DNA from: Siphlonurus alternatus
Lineage: Eukaryota; Arthropoda; Insecta; Ephemeroptera; Siphlonuridae
Length of the DNA stretch: 64,000 nt
Direction: 5' to 3'
Assembly: GCA_949825025.1 (NCBI GenBank)
Contig: OX463780.1
Coordinates: 26,130,118 to 26,194,117 of the forward strand
Positions 34,200 to 47,788 of the stretch are shown piece after piece. Both the position numbers and the translations under genes were made by a program. The notes beneath the pieces are model-generated. The model was given only the letters and a program-made list of their open reading frames with translations. It made no database searches and was not told where the DNA came from. The stretch's first letter is position 1. Every line of letters starts with the position of its first letter.

Positions 34200-36115
34200 C
34201 ATATATAATGGCAACCACACGCCTTCTATCAAGCTTGAGTTACATGGTACATAAAATGATAATAACATTGGGTTAAAAAATAAAATAAACTGCAATCATA
34301 ACAAGTAATGCAAAAAATGTATAATTTTGTGTAATTTTATTTGTTCAATATTTTTGTGGTTATAAAGTTAAAGAACAAAACGGTTTCTTAGGATTTAAAT
34401 TCACCCCAATTTGAGGGTGTTCGGTCGATAGACACGCGTTGAAGATTTTTTAGATGCTTACCCTGATCAAATTTTTAAAAATTAAATCAGCTTGTTTCTT
34501 TTATAGATAACGAATGAATGCTCAATTAAGTCAGGAGGGCTATGTCATGCTATTTTGAGGTAAAAACATGCAAAATTCTATAAATACTTATCTGATGTCT
34601 AATTTATGTTTAATATGATATGAATGGTAGAATTTTTGAATATGATGTATATAGTAGTGATCTGGAAAATAACAAATTATATAACACTAAAGACAGAGTA
34701 AATTTTCGAGTCAAATTCACATTAAAAAGTCAGTCATCACCCTGCATTAATTTCATTCTACTGTAACAGTCGACTATATCAGTCATGAACATACAAAACT
34801 TTATACTGCATAAAATATATCTGAAGAGAAATATTTTGTATAAACTCATTTATAAATTAATATTTATATACAGTTGATTGCTTTATATAACTGTGTCTGC
34901 AGCGACATTTCAAGAGTTTTTGTTACTTTATTCAACCAAGCAATAAATACTACCAAACTTTATTTTGAAAAAAAAAGGGATTGCCATTTTTCTGTTATTG
35001 ATTTGAATTTTATTGAGCAAAAAAACAAAAAAAAACTTTATGATTGCAATGAAGGTGAGAACTCAATTTACCATAAAAATAACATGATAAAACATTATTA
35101 TTTCAATTTATATTAAAGGTTGGGAGATTTGAAAAAAAAAAAAAAAAAAATGGAATCATTATTCATGTGGTTTGCTGTATGATTGATTTTAAATTGGTTT
35201 ACACCGCAACTATGCTACTGGAAATAATATCGTTTATCGAAGATCAAAATGAGGTATACCTTGAACCAAGCTCTGTAATTCCCGTATTTGATAAAGGAGG
35301 GTCATTTTTACTGGTAAAAAAACACTAAAAGAAGTTCCTCACATTTTGGGGCTAGATATAGCGCGGTCACTGCGGGTATGGAAGTCATGTGCTTTTAACT
35401 GATCAGTTTATTTCGCTGGAGAAACGTTTTCTCGTAACCACTAATAATATCAAAGTTGCATGGGATTCTAATGGGAATCAACCTATTTCAATCTCTCTTT
35501 CATTCATATATATTTTAATGGGGAAATCAACTTGGTATTTTTTTAAAGCTTGAACGGTAGCAAAATTGAAATTGCTCACTGGATGAACATCAAGGTATAA
35601 TTGTAGATTTCATTCAACATTTTCTTACCATTTTTAATAATAAAATAATTGAAGAATGCTTTACACACAAATAAGAAATCAACTATAAAGATACAAATTT
35701 GTATATGATAACTTTTATTATTAAACTAAGTATCAGAAAATTATTATTTATGTAAAGTAAAAACGTAAACTTTTTAAATGCAGACATTTTTTTTTTTAAT
35801 TAACGCTTGTTTTTTTTTACCTCATATAGTTTATAATTATGTTTAATAATTTCACCAACCCCCTCCCCTAATTTCCTAATTTTACATGCTGTTGGTAATG
35901 TTGGTGTATATGATTGCATTATAATTAATATTATAAAGAAATATGACATCTGCTAACACCATAATACATTTTGGTAGAGTTGTCGTAAATCGTAATATTT
36001 TCTGGTAACAGAGACACTTGATGTATGAAAAGGCAGCTTTATATAAAAAAAAAAAACTAAAAATTTAACAACATGAAGGCTCAGATATTCAGATTCACCT
36101 TCTTCTTTCTAAGTC
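34200..36115. other. AT-rich, no gene seen
   Basis: No palindrome, island or exon recognised. Confidence 0.4.
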
Positions 36116-36119
36116 AGTA

Positions 36120-36305
36120 GTGGCAGCTACAACAATCACAACTGTAAAGCGGAGATCATACTTCAGCCTCTCTTGCTCCACGTATATAATCGCGGTCCAT
36201 GCCGATTGTTTTTGTCTGGCTTGGCGCCGCCACACCGCTCTCTGCCTACCATTATGGCCATTCCCAAGGTGGGAACGATCAGGTATCCCAGGTTACTTTT
36301 AGGTA
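36120..36305. promoter_or_regulatory. GC-rich island
   Basis: CpG-containing block (tcatacttcagcctctcttg; ggcttggcgccgccac). A 60-codon frame crosses it, but nothing in it resembles a known protein. Confidence 0.32.
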
Positions 36306-36688
36306 AGGTTAAGGCAGGTTAAATGGAACGAAAATCAATTAAAGTGTGCTTCATATGTGTTCCATATTATTGCCGGCGTCAAAATTAGGGGTATTCGTTT
36401 AAAACGTCTATTATATATATTTTATAAGTGCATACCCATATACCTCTTTTCTTTTGGGCAGTTATATAATTATGTAGCAATTAAAATCATGAGTGAAGAG
36501 AAATAGAGAGTTAGATTATATTATAATATTAAATAATATATATTTATATTCGGGATGCATTTCAATTGTTTGACTTTAACCTAAAAGTTAATAAAATATG
36601 TTCAAAATTTTCAGGATAACTGCCACTTATATATATGTTAATATTTCATAGTGTATTTTTACGTTTTGCATATTATCCTCACCCTATA

Positions 36689-36745
36689 TGACATTTTTTA
36701 ATTGTATTGGGTGAAATAAATTGTAAATAAAATAAATTTACTGCT
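36689..36745 (+). mobile_element. Retroelement-like tail
   Basis: tattgggtgaaataaattg followed by AAATAAAAT repeats, similar to the tail near 3690. Confidence 0.35.
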
Positions 36746-36749
36746 TATT

Positions 36750-37805
36750 CCAAAATCTCGCAAAAAAAAATATACATATTTATAAAAATATTAACAAAAG
36801 GTTTCTTGTTTCGTCATGAATGTTTGAAAGTACAAATTAAAAAACAAAACAAAAAATCTTTCACCTGCATGCATGCTTAGAATTGGCACCAAATCGATCA
36901 CTATAACAAATATGAAATATTCACACTATGATATTCACACATGCATTCATTTTTTAATGGAACCCAAGTTATACAAAGTAGTCATAATTAGAATAAAAAG
37001 CTGAACTTTTATATCAAATCAAGCAGTTATATCATCAATATTTAAACTTATAAAGCTATAACACGAGCATCAAATGTGAATCAAAGCGTCCTACCTGAAG
37101 GTTTGACTACCCTGGCGCCACTTGGCAATCACATAATATCAGAGACAAAAAAACACACGCACCACTTAAATGATACATCTTTCGAGAAAGAAGGCGATAA
37201 AAAAATACAAAACTTTTTATAAATCGTCCATGTAATTTAAACAATTAGCTTAACGGACTTTTGATGCCTTTGGAAGAGTCTAAAAAAAACAAAAAACAAA
37301 AAACGTTAACCTATGTCATTGGTCTCTATCTAACATAAGTGTATAATTAAGCTCCGTATACAGTATTTTTTCAAATCTATAGTATCTTTGAAAAGCTTGT
37401 CTAAAGCTTATTAGTATACTATTTTCAACATATCAAAATTAATCAAAATGATTATTCCACATTAACAACTTTTAATAAAATTAATTAGAGGGCATTCATA
37501 AAGCGAAAAGTCAATTTTGGATCTAAAAACCTAAAATAATGACATATATATGTAGACACTTAAACTTAAAAAATGTAATCGTAAATGTTGTCTTCATGCT
37601 TGAATCCGCCCCTAACTTATAAATAGTGTTTATTGTTTGTTTATATATTCAATAATACGTTGAAAATATAATGTTAATAATGTATTATGTTTTGCAGTTA
37701 AATATATATTAATTAAAAAAAAATTAAATATCCATTCAAATACCTAATTTAAAAATTATTATCATTAGAGGCGTATAATATATAGTCTTGCATAATATAA
37801 TACTA
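36750..37805. other. AT-rich, no gene seen
   Basis: Upstream flank of the LINE fragment; the 5' break of the element could not be placed. Confidence 0.4.
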
Positions 37806-37860
37806 TAAAAATAGTTTTCATATAAAAATGCAATTTTTTTGAAGTTAACTAGATAAATTA

Positions 37861-38673
37861 ATGTTTCTCCTTACTTATAATTTTATAGATAAATGCAATT
37901 TGAAAGCAAAATGCGCACAAAATTTCAACAAAAGCTATAATGTATGCAAAAACGATGAAATTTATTGTGACGGTCAAAAAATTGAATTTCTAAATTCATT
38001 TAAATATCTTGGCATAATATTTCAAATGACAGGGCTTTCTTTTTCTAAACATATAACAGAAAGATGTAAGAACGCTATCACTGTTATGTACACTATCTCA
38101 GGGCTGTCTGGTCTATCCGTCAAAACAGGGCTCAAACTATTCAATTTAAAAGTCGCCCCTGTGGCTACTTATGGTATTGAAATTGTATGGCCTCATTTAT
38201 CTGTATCCGATTTTGATAAATTAGAATCAGTAAAAGCCATGTTTGTTAAAAGATTACTGTGTCTGTCAAAATTTACCGAAACTAGACTGGCCTATAAACT
38301 GATAGATTCCAATTATTTTATTACAGAAATCAAAGAAATGTTTAAACTTCCAACGACAGATCAATATTCCAATTTTATAGCTGTCAGGAATCAAAAAGCT
38401 CAGGATATTAATCCTGAGTTTTACAGCACTGATGCTATGACATGTAAATATTGGTGTCTGCCCCAATTGGATAGATCCAATGTTAGAAATGTTTTAACTC
38501 GCCAGGCTGTTCACGGCTTCCACTATCTAATTTGTAAATCTTCTGGTTATCATAAAGCTGAACAATCTTGTGTATGTAAATTATGTAATGAATATTGTAG
38601 CCAATATCATTTAAATATCTGTAAATCTAGAATTAAGTCTATTAGCGATTATGCCAGGGGAGATTTCATATAG
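37861..38673 (+). pseudogene. C-terminal end of a LINE reverse transcriptase ORF (5'-truncated)
   Basis: An intact 270-codon frame lacking all catalytic reverse-transcriptase motifs. It starts downstream of the palm and shows the C-terminal signature of non-LTR ORF2 proteins: FKYLGIIF at residues 47-54, then HITERCKNAI, LFNLKVAPVATYGIEIVWP near 95-115, and a terminal Cys/His cluster (CxCxxC...C...H...C, 237-254). Such enzymes copy their own RNA into the genome by target-primed reverse transcription. This copy cannot be autonomous because the endonuclease and palm are missing. The open frame and few lesions suggest a fairly recent 5'-truncated insertion. The first Met need not be the original start. 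The clade (CR1-, Jockey- or RTE-like) was not determined. Confidence 0.8.
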
Positions 38674-38990
38674 TCTATAGATTTTGAATAGCAATGAAGC
38701 AATAAGTTTTTTTTATTCTATCTATTTTCTATGTCATATTTTGTCTTATATATATGTGATTATATATATGATATATTATTATTATGATGTAACAGGCTGT
38801 TAGTATCATCTGTTATTTTATTTTATATTGTTTTATTATCATTTTCTATTGTTCTATTATTCTGTAACTATTATATATGTTTTGTATGTATGTTTTATGT
38901 GTTCTATTGTAATGTTTTTCTATAATGTATGTTTCTAGTGCTGTTAATATGTACACTTTCTGTGTTTAATAAAAGACTAATAATAATAAT
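38674..38990 (+). mobile_element. LINE 3' UTR and tail
   Basis: AT-rich stretch after the stop, ending aataaaagactaataataat, a short tandem tail typical of non-LTR elements. Confidence 0.6.
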
Positions 38991-39244
38991 GTTGCAATTT
39001 GTTGAAATATATAAATGTTTTATTATTAAAATAATTTAGTAATTTAGTTCATCAACATTTTTTTTTTAAATTCATTTATTATTCCATAAAAAATAAAATG
39101 TTCATAATGAACCCAACCATTGCGCTCACTACAAATTATAAAGGTCATGCATGCATGCATTTTCCTATCTAGCTCGATATTTTTTATAGACCCTTTTGAT
39201 TTTTAAAGACTCACTATTAATTAACATACAAATTTTAAGGTTCA

Positions 39245-39445
39245 CAATTATTGTGTGACGTCACACGAGCCCCGCAGCTCCGTCGGCTCCTTCAAGTCGC
39301 GGGGGGCGGAGGTACTGAAATCAAGTCGCGGGATACAGCAGAGACACGCGTAACAGCAGCCTGTCATTGCAGCAGCCAGCCGACAGCCCGGGGACTCAAA
39401 AAGAACTCAGCACTTACCTCCATAACCACAGCAGGATGTGCGCGT
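39245..39445. promoter_or_regulatory. GC-rich island with a CRE palindrome
   Basis: TGACGTCA at 39256-39263, then a CpG-dense block (cgcggggggcgg) and cagcagcctgtcattgcag, a phrase partly recurring at about 42.0 and 46.06 kb. A 70-codon frame crosses it, judged non-coding. Confidence 0.42.
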
Positions 39446-39449
39446 TTTA

Positions 39450-40495
39450 CAACCACCATTTGATTTCCACGAATTTAGAGTAAATATTACGTTGTTTATA
39501 AGGTTTCCTGTTAAAAGATATTAAATATACACGGTGTATTTTTATAATATACTTAAAAGATATTAAACTTAAATTATTGTAATTAATTTTATTACAGTGA
39601 AAAAATAATAATTCTTTCTTTGGGTGTTGACTATATTTAATATTTTCTGCTAATTATATATATATAAAATTAATTGTGAGTGTTTAAAGCTTTATTAATT
39701 ATTTTATAAAACTGTCAAGATTGTAAAGTTAAAGATATTAACGTTTTATAAAAATATTAAGTTTAATTCTACATTACAACTTATCAACAAATTTTTGCAA
39801 TCCTGTACAAAAAGTTGATCAATTTTACTTTGAATATTTTTTTATACAGTACCTTTAACGTCGTTACACAGTAGGTTCGTTGGTAAATATATACAATCAA
39901 TCAATTCTTAAATTAATACAGATTTTATATAAAAATATACGTATAATTTATAGTTATACGTTACGATTTGTTCCTAACTGTAAGTGTATATAATTAATAT
40001 ACTGCAATTAAGCTGGCTAGTGCAAAATACATATTGTAAAAATCTACAATCATGCAGCAATTATTGACCAAACATAATGTCAATCCAACCTCAGATATAC
40101 GAGAGGAATCAGATTATCAAATATTACTAAACAAAAACCTACGTTGCATTCTTCCCTCTATATAAAAAAAGTCCCTTCCCCTCCCTTATGTGTAAACAAA
40201 ACCTGTGCTTGCATTTGCTACTTCATTAGAGGTTGAAATGGGGGTTAGTGAGGGTTAGTATAAGAAGTCCATTGACTAACTTCATGTATTCTTACGAGAT
40301 TTTTTCATTCAAATTTAATAACTCTTTCTCAATAACATAAAACCTCCTCTGAATCATATGTACAGTTTTATAAAGTTTAATATATTGTATTGTTTGACAA
40401 ATTACAATTTCACCATGAAGAGTGCTTGAAAACTTCGTTAACTTGCAATATCTGAAAAGTCCTTGAAGTAAAAAGTTAACGTTTCATTTCATTTG
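39450..40495. other. AT-rich, no gene seen
   Basis: Nothing recognised. Confidence 0.4.
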
Positions 40496-40499
40496 AATG

Positions 40500-40580
40500 G
40501 CAACATGAAATAACAGCCACGCTTCACTGAGCGCCGAGTGTCGTACAGATTTCAGCCTACCCCTCCACACTATAGCAATA
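40500..40580. promoter_or_regulatory. Small GC-rich island
   Basis: About 80 bp (cacgcttcactgagcgccga). Confidence 0.25.
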
Positions 40581-41939
40581 AAAATATAACAAGCACTTAT
40601 ACATTAGTTTTCCCACGTTCTGCTAAAAGAAACAGAAATTATGGTTAGGTTTCGTTCATATGCAGTTTTTATAGTAAAAAAATATTTAGTAATTAAAAAA
40701 TTTAAATGGAAGAAATTGCAATAGTTTAAAGTAAGCTTTCTAAGTGAAGGATTTTTGTGTGACTTATTAATTAAGCATCATGCAAATAAATGTTATTCTA
40801 TGGCAAATTTTTAAATGAATAACTCTAGTCTGTCATTAAATTGAAATATTTTAACTCAATTAACTGACATCAATTTACCCATGACGCATCATATAGGAAT
40901 TCTTTAAAATATAAGAATTACTTTTAATACAATTAAAAATGTGATAAACTAATATTGCATAATAAAATATAATTATATTATACCGTATAAGCAATGCAAT
41001 GTGTATGTCTTGCACGTATCCATATAAACTTTTACTCTTGAGTACAATTAATAAACTGAGATTATAAAATTGAATTAAAAATTGAATATGTATTATATTT
41101 TTTATGTTACATAGAAATATAAATGAATTACATGATTCCTACGTTTAATTATGACAATTATGGAGTGAGGATGGCTGAGAGGTAATAAGGTGGCGACTGC
41201 CTAAATTGATGAAGGGTAATGTAATAATATTGTTGTTAGCTGCATGCGCCCTCGCACACATTTGTGCTATTTAAATTAAATCCCTATCGAATCTACCAAA
41301 TGAATGTATTATTATTTATACGGTATAGTATTTATAAAAGCATTATCAAATTGTTTTCAAAATCATCCAGTTCTGCAGATACCCTGCCAGTTCTGGATAT
41401 TTAAAATAATTCAGTCTAAAAATATCATGCAGTTTCCCCAAGAGCTGCATGCTGGAAAGCTAAAATTCACAAAAACATTAATAATGTATAGCAAAGATTT
41501 TTTGTCGAAAAATTTTTAGCAACAGGTATTATATATATTACTCGATTTAATATTGCCAATTTTATGTCATATTTTAAATGAATACTCTTATATTTCCAGG
41601 CTAAAATATATCCAAATTAGCAGTAAATTTCCCCTAGCATCACATCACACTCTAGCATGCATGTTCTTATATATTATCTTCTTTACAATAAAATTAAATG
41701 TTATGAATAAAAAAAAAATAAATAACGATCGATTTACTTATATTGAAGATTAAAAAAAAAACAATATAATATAACTATTTAACAATTTTATTGCTTCTTG
41801 AAATATTAAAATTCAATTTAATTATACTTACAGGAATCTTCAATGCCACTTGAAATGATTTCAATATAACTATTATAAAATATTAAATTAATCATACAAC
41901 GAATCAACTAAGATAATTTTGTATAAAAAATTAATTATT

Positions 41940-42115
41940 TTATTACAGTACGTCGTTACATGTCGAGTGGCATTAGATTTCTATTCATCGTTCAGTCCGC
42001 TGACACCAGCCTCATTACAGGTAGCGAGCGACTGGCGGCCTCTTTGAATGCGTCAGCGTGGGGCAAAAACTTAATGAAAGCGCTCAGGGGAGTCGTCGAC
42101 TTGAAGGTTAGAACA
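41940..42115. promoter_or_regulatory. GC-rich island
   Basis: Contains caccagcctcattacaggta and gcgactggcggcc, similar to cagcagcctacattgcaggt and gtcggcggc at 46058-46090. Candidate repeated regulatory module. Confidence 0.38.
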
Positions 42116-42254
42116 ACAGGTACAAATAGCAAGGTGTGAGGTTCAGGGGTAAATCCAGGGAGTTTAGTTAACTTTCCGAAGGTTTGGAGTAACCCTGTGG
42201 TAATAGAAACAAAAATGTTTACCTTTATAGCAGAGGTAATAAATAGGAAAATCC

Positions 42255-42360
42255 AAGAAAGCAGTGATCTTGGCAGCGTTTCTTTTTTATCGTTTTTCTC
42301 AGCGCTTTTTGTGTACCTGTGCGATAAAGGTGAGCATTGCTGGCTAGTAGTTGCGCTTTT
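42255..42360. promoter_or_regulatory. GC-richer island
   Basis: About 100 bp (cttggcagcgtttc; gtgtacctgtgcgataaagg). Confidence 0.25.
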
Positions 42361-42364
42361 TTAC

Positions 42365-44544
42365 TGATAACGATCCATCATATCTCATATAAATAATAAT
42401 TATAGTGCGTCCTCTACCTCAAAATGTGGATCTGCATAAATTCATATTCTTCAAGCAAGCTGTGATATTTTCTAGGGATTCCGTGAATTATAAAGAATTA
42501 TTGAATGGAAAAAATAAATTGAATCATTGATATGGCAAAAAAATTAACACGATCAATGAATTTTTGACATTGCATTGCATTAATTAAAACTGCATTTTAA
42601 ACGTATTATTTCAAGTAAATATAATATTGTCATGGAATACATCTCATTGATGTTTATGCATTTAATTATATTTAAAGTGATTCCGTTTGTTATATATGTT
42701 TAGTTGCTTTTAATATATATATATTTTTTTTATTTCGAGAGGCATTCATATAATATAATAAATAATGGCACTATTTTACCTTACGCGTACTTCAGTAAAT
42801 TTCCTGGTACAAAATGATCATGCCTTAAAAACAGCCCTGGATATTTATTACGATAGTGAGTGTACCTTTCTTTTTCTCAGTCATGCACTGACAATTTCCC
42901 CCACCCCTCGTATAAAATGCAGTGTTAATAATTCTCCGGGCAGCTTTAAACAATAGCTCCCGTAATTGACTTTTACAATAGCGGCGTTTAGAAAAAAATT
43001 ATCACTTATTTACTACCATGCACATTAAACATGTAATGAGAAATTATTTCCATAAAGAAACAATGCTTATTATTATTCCGAGTTTATTATATTATACTCA
43101 ATGAAATTTTAAATTTCATTATCTTATTTTTTTTCGTTATTTCATAATATTTTTTGTTATAATGCTGGCATAATTGTTACATTTTTTTTATATATAAGAC
43201 GCGTGTCTTGCTATATAAAAATATATAAAAAAGAATATTATAATAATATATGCCTTGAATAATTTGGTCCTTGCAATTAAAATATTGTAATTTATAATTA
43301 ATTCTTTTGATAATCATTAACAATGGAAAATCTGCATGAATTGTTATTTTATTATCACATCGAGTTATATAATAGCATTTTTTTTTTAATTTTTGACCCT
43401 GTATATAATAATATTTTTAAAAAATAAAGGTGCAAGATTCTGTGACGCCATAGTCATTGTAACGCCTTTGCTTATGTTAAATATTTAATTGACTATGACG
43501 TCACAACATTTTGCAGCACAACTTTAAGGGTGTTAACGAATTAAAAAAAAAATGAAAAAATTGAAATATACACAGTTCGAGGCTCTCATTTTAAAATTTT
43601 CATATATTTATAAATATATTATGTGTTATATATAATAGGTTGAAGTAATTCATGAATATGTATTGTATTATTATAGAATCACTTTTCTTGATGAGCTGCT
43701 AGCAATCTGTTTTTAACACCAAAGTTTTGTTATTAAAATTAATATTACAAAGGCTGAAAGTCAATACTTCCGACGCAGTTAAAATTAATACACTGATACA
43801 TATAATATGTAAATTGAGAATAACTTTGTGATACGGTCATCTCCCGCGGGGTTAATTGCTGACAGCAGGGAGGGGGGTTTTGCCCCCTTTTTTATAAACG
43901 GAAACAACTATAAATTACATCTCGATATTTTCCAAACGTTACCCCTATAGCTCTGTTTGTATCTCTTGGAGGCGTGGTAATCTTAAACGACGTAGGACCA
44001 AACCGCTGTACATATATAATTCAAATTTAAACCTGTATCTCTCAGCAATTAGAGATACAGATATGGATAACGTTCTGAATGTATGAAAGTGTACATGATC
44101 GAGGAGACAACACGCGAAGTCCATATTAACAACACTTTTTTTTATGTTTGTGTCATTAGAACACGGTGGCGGCATGGCTATAAGTACTAAAACAAAAGTG
44201 TATTATAAATAATGTAACAAGGACGTTCTTTAAATATAATATTACATTTGTGTTTCTTGGAATTTTAACATTACGTTGAGTATCATGAAGTTTAATCTGA
44301 ACCAGCACGTAAAAAATAATATTCCATGCTAATTTTACCATAAAGTCATCAGCTGCTTCTTGTATATTAGCATCAAGGAAAGGTAAGGGGGACATTATAT
44401 ACAATATGTCCTTGGTCGGCTTGGTGTATTGAAATGTATCAAATGGCTATTTAAAGTATCTCTCAATAAATAATACGTTATTTATTTTTTAGAACTGATT
44501 TGAATAAACTTTTGACATTTTATTGTGCTAAACTCTTATTATCC

Positions 44545-44578
<34 letters not shown>

Positions 44579-44940
44579 GATATTGTATTGGATTTAAAGG
44601 GGTTTATCTATATATATGGTGTATATTATTATAAACTTCTTGCCGGTATTATATTATATATAAAAAAATATACTGTATTTTCAATGCATGTAGTTTGATG
44701 CAATAGGAACATGTTTGAGATAATTTTTTAAGTCATAAATTTATTATGACAACTATGTAATTTAAAAAAAAAAAATAAATAAAAAGTGATTATTTTATAA
44801 ATTATTGTCAGCAATGTTTTTGCATCGTGAAGATCCCCTGATATTTAGCTTTAATTGTTACTTTGAACATTACCGATCTTTGATGACATTCACATCAAAA
44901 AACAGAGACTCCTATTTTCTAAAGACACATGATCACACTG
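42365..44940. other. AT-rich, no gene seen
   Basis: Holds a family I MITE fragment at 43436-43600 (ctatgacgtcacaac, aactttaagggtgtt), a small GC patch near 43845-43890 and a (TTA)n array at 44548-44579. Confidence 0.45.
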
Positions 44941-44944
44941 CATA

Positions 44945-45135
44945 AAGTTTAGTTTCGACGAAGCGCATTGCAGCCGCATGTAACCGCACCTTCACTTGCA
45001 CTGGCTGGTAATTACCATTACCTGTACATACAGGCGTGAGGATTGCGTGGGGAAATTGCATGCTAATGAAAAGCAGCCTTAGTGCTTCCTGCCGCCACCG
45101 TGCTAACTGCACCGCTTTGTTCCCGTTTAACTCGC
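44945..45135. promoter_or_regulatory. GC-rich island
   Basis: About 190 bp containing ggctggtaattaccattacc (homeodomain-type TAATTA) and atgctaatgaaaag (octamer-like). Candidate enhancer. Confidence 0.4.
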
Positions 45136-45944
45136 ACTTAATTTATGTACCAACTTAATAATATGTTTATTAAATACCTATTAACAATATATTATTCATT
45201 CTTCAAGAACTTTATAAGATTTAATCTTCACATAAAAAAATGCAAGCTGTATTTTTTTTTTATGAAATAAAATTAATTCATTTGCATGCAAGAGAGGTGT
45301 TTCTGAACTGGATGAACCCGTTGACTATTAAATTTTATTGTATATGTTAATAGAATTGTAAGCATGAAGCTTTGCAAAATGAAAGCTATAATATAAAAAT
45401 GCATGGTAGACAATAAGATTATATTGACTCGTGATATAAAATATAAATATTTATAAAAATGTAGACTCAATTAATTGATCTTTTACACCTGAAGATATTT
45501 TCAAGTAAAGTAATTATTGTCTGGCACTTATAACTTGATACATTGCATTGCACCTGAAATTATATGCAATATTGAATTATTTTACTCATTCAGCATATTA
45601 TATGATGTATATCCCTACAAAACGCAACCCAAGAAAGTGTAATGAGTGATATCACAATTTTGTTACATATATTTTTTAAATTAATAATTACATGCATATT
45701 GTGCAATGGAAATACAATAATAATTTTGGAAAAAAAATCACAACATACATATACAATTTAAAGTATTTTTTACATGAATTGCAGATATCAGCTGCATGCT
45801 ATTTTTGGTTTTGCGTGATGTATAATAAAATTTCCTACACCAAACTCATGACCTCATATATTATATCAAGAAGGCTGTTCATCATTAAGACGCTCAACAA
45901 TTTTTTGAGGCAACATCAGAGTTATACACTGCCGCTTTTCATTG

Positions 45945-46095
45945 ATGAATGGACCCATGTGATAATGTCTCTCCCCCAGGGTGTAATAAAGAAGGTCTCC
46001 CCCAGGCCCCGGAGGTCAGTCCTGGCCCCACAGTTCACCTGAGCGTCTTGTCATCGCAGCAGCCTACATTGCAGGTAGTCGGCGGCTAATGTCTT
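45945..46095. promoter_or_regulatory. GC-rich island
   Basis: Two direct ctcccccagg copies, at 45972 and 45997, then the cagcagcctacattgcaggt phrase. 1 kb from element E1 right copy. Confidence 0.38.
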
Positions 46096-46099
46096 TAAC

Positions 46100-46760
46100 T
46101 ACCTTCGCAACGACACGCAACTTAAAAATACATTAAGTTAAAAATTGAAGAATCAGACCTTTCATTTAGGTAAAATTACTTTTCTAACTGCAACTCCCTT
46201 TGAACGGTAAAAAGTTTATTGATGTTTTTGTGTATTTTAGTAAATCGTTTTTATGTTTTTAAATTGGAGTTGCCAATTTAAAGACAAGACTTATATAATT
46301 ATATATTTTCAGATAGCTGCAAGGTCATTGTTTTTGTGAAGTTTTTATAATATTGAGGTCTTATACAGATATATTTATGTATAACTTTTAGTGCATTAAA
46401 GATTTCTGCTATACTGCACTAATACAAAGTTACACTGAAGTTTAGATAAATTAATAATTTAATTATTTTCTGGATCATTATAAAATAATGTATAGCTATA
46501 TAATATTATAATATATCGCATTGCATGTCATATTAAATATACATTTTACAGGTGAGACATGAATTTTAAAACATTACCTATAATATTATGTTACCTTATA
46601 ATGTATGTAAATTAATTAACTTTCAATTTTTTTCCTTCATTCAGCTAAGTTCTTGAATGCTCTTGTTTCATCTGTGCATGTTGGCAGTTCAGCTTTTTTA
46701 TGACCAAGCCCCTATATCCCAAGTTGAAGTTTTATTTGTTTATATTAAGAGAGTCACTGA
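46100..46760. other. AT-rich, no gene seen
   Basis: Nothing recognised. Confidence 0.4.
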
Positions 46761-46784
46761 AAATGGCATGGTTAGTACCAGTGG

Positions 46785-46836
46785 TAATATTGAATGTATA
46801 ACTAACCACTCAGTGGTTAGTTATACATTCAATATA
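46785..46836. repeat. Perfect hairpin, probable MITE remnant
   Basis: attgaatgtataactaacca and its exact inverse flank a few-base loop. Flanks (gtactatctactatgtg, ttattcatgcaataaa) look like decayed family B arms. Confidence 0.75.
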
Positions 46837-47029
46837 TTTCCTCGTACTCACAAAATATGAAAAATAATCAATGTAGCGAAATTTTGTACTATCTACTATG
46901 TGTTTTTTATTCATGCAATAAAGTAGTTCATTAGTAGTTGTCTATTAATTTGTGCATAATACTGAAACACAATAAAATAATTTGATATAAACTTTATTTA
47001 TATAAAACAGAGAGGTTTCTGAAATATCA

Positions 47030-47250
47030 GCAGACACTCCGTTATTGGGATCGTGTCTGGAACTCACTCGATTACTCCGATGTTTGATTCCACTTGGCGG
47101 GGTGTCAAAGTTTTGCCCTCGCGAGCTCCCTGATTGGCAATCGTTCGATCGGAGCCCCTAGAGTTCGTCTGATTGCTGATCGCTAGTCATGGACAGGGAC
47201 CAAAGGGACACCATACGCGATGCAACTGACACCTGCTGAGAAGCTCAGTA
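47030..47250 (+). promoter_or_regulatory. Element E1, right copy
   Basis: GC-rich block with the 27-bp string at 47166-47192 identical to the minus strand of 20896-20870. Similarity extends on both sides with gaps. 3.7 kb upstream of the BarH promoter. Confidence 0.65.
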
Positions 47251-47649
47251 ACTAAGGACATGGTTATTATAGGGATGGTCTTATATACTTCTTAATTGTA
47301 GTCACTATAAATTGCAAATTTTATTATAATTCAGCTATTTCAGCAACCAGTACTGCGGCATATGAATATTAAAATGTTAGGAAATTCTTGCAATTCATCA
47401 TGCTCAAAAATTATTATCAAGGTACATGCACGAAACTCTCAAGTTGATACAGTGTGTACCACTTTCCAGCATTGACTTCGTAATTTACAATGAAAATGCA
47501 TTACATTCTACTACTGTGATGGCTCAGTATATTGTACTATATTTTAAAGATTATTTTTGTTTTGTTTTTGCCCATAATATTTTCTATATTTTTTATGTAC
47601 TAAATCACTCATTCATATCAGATATACTGCATGTGTTTATAAATATAAT

Positions 47650-47788
47650 GGGTGCGATTCACGAAGCAGTTAGCCAGGTTTCTAACCACGTTTAACTATA
47701 CATGTTTTACGTGTTAAACCACCTAGTTAAACGTGGTTAAGCTAAACGTGGTTAGAAACCTTTGCTAACTGCTTCGTGAATCGCGCCC
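47650..47788. mobile_element. Palindromic MITE, family E, hAT-like
   Basis: The ends gggtgcgattcacgaagca and tgcttcgtgaatcgcgccc are inverted, and the inner arms repeat taaacgtggtta. It is flanked by identical 8-bp AATATAAT at 47642-47649 and 47789-47796. An 8-bp target duplication is the mark of hAT transposons. Confidence 0.82.

Noticed and set aside
41165..41225. tRNA-like word (atggctgagaggtaataagg)
   Set aside because: Resembles a tRNA-Leu/Ser 5' part but no B box or 3' half follows.
45692..46042. 116-codon frame as a gene
   Set aside because: AT-driven frame running into a GC island; no coding character.
46785..46836. microRNA hairpin
   Set aside because: The stem is perfectly complementary with a tiny loop and decayed MITE arms surround it, unlike a microRNA precursor.
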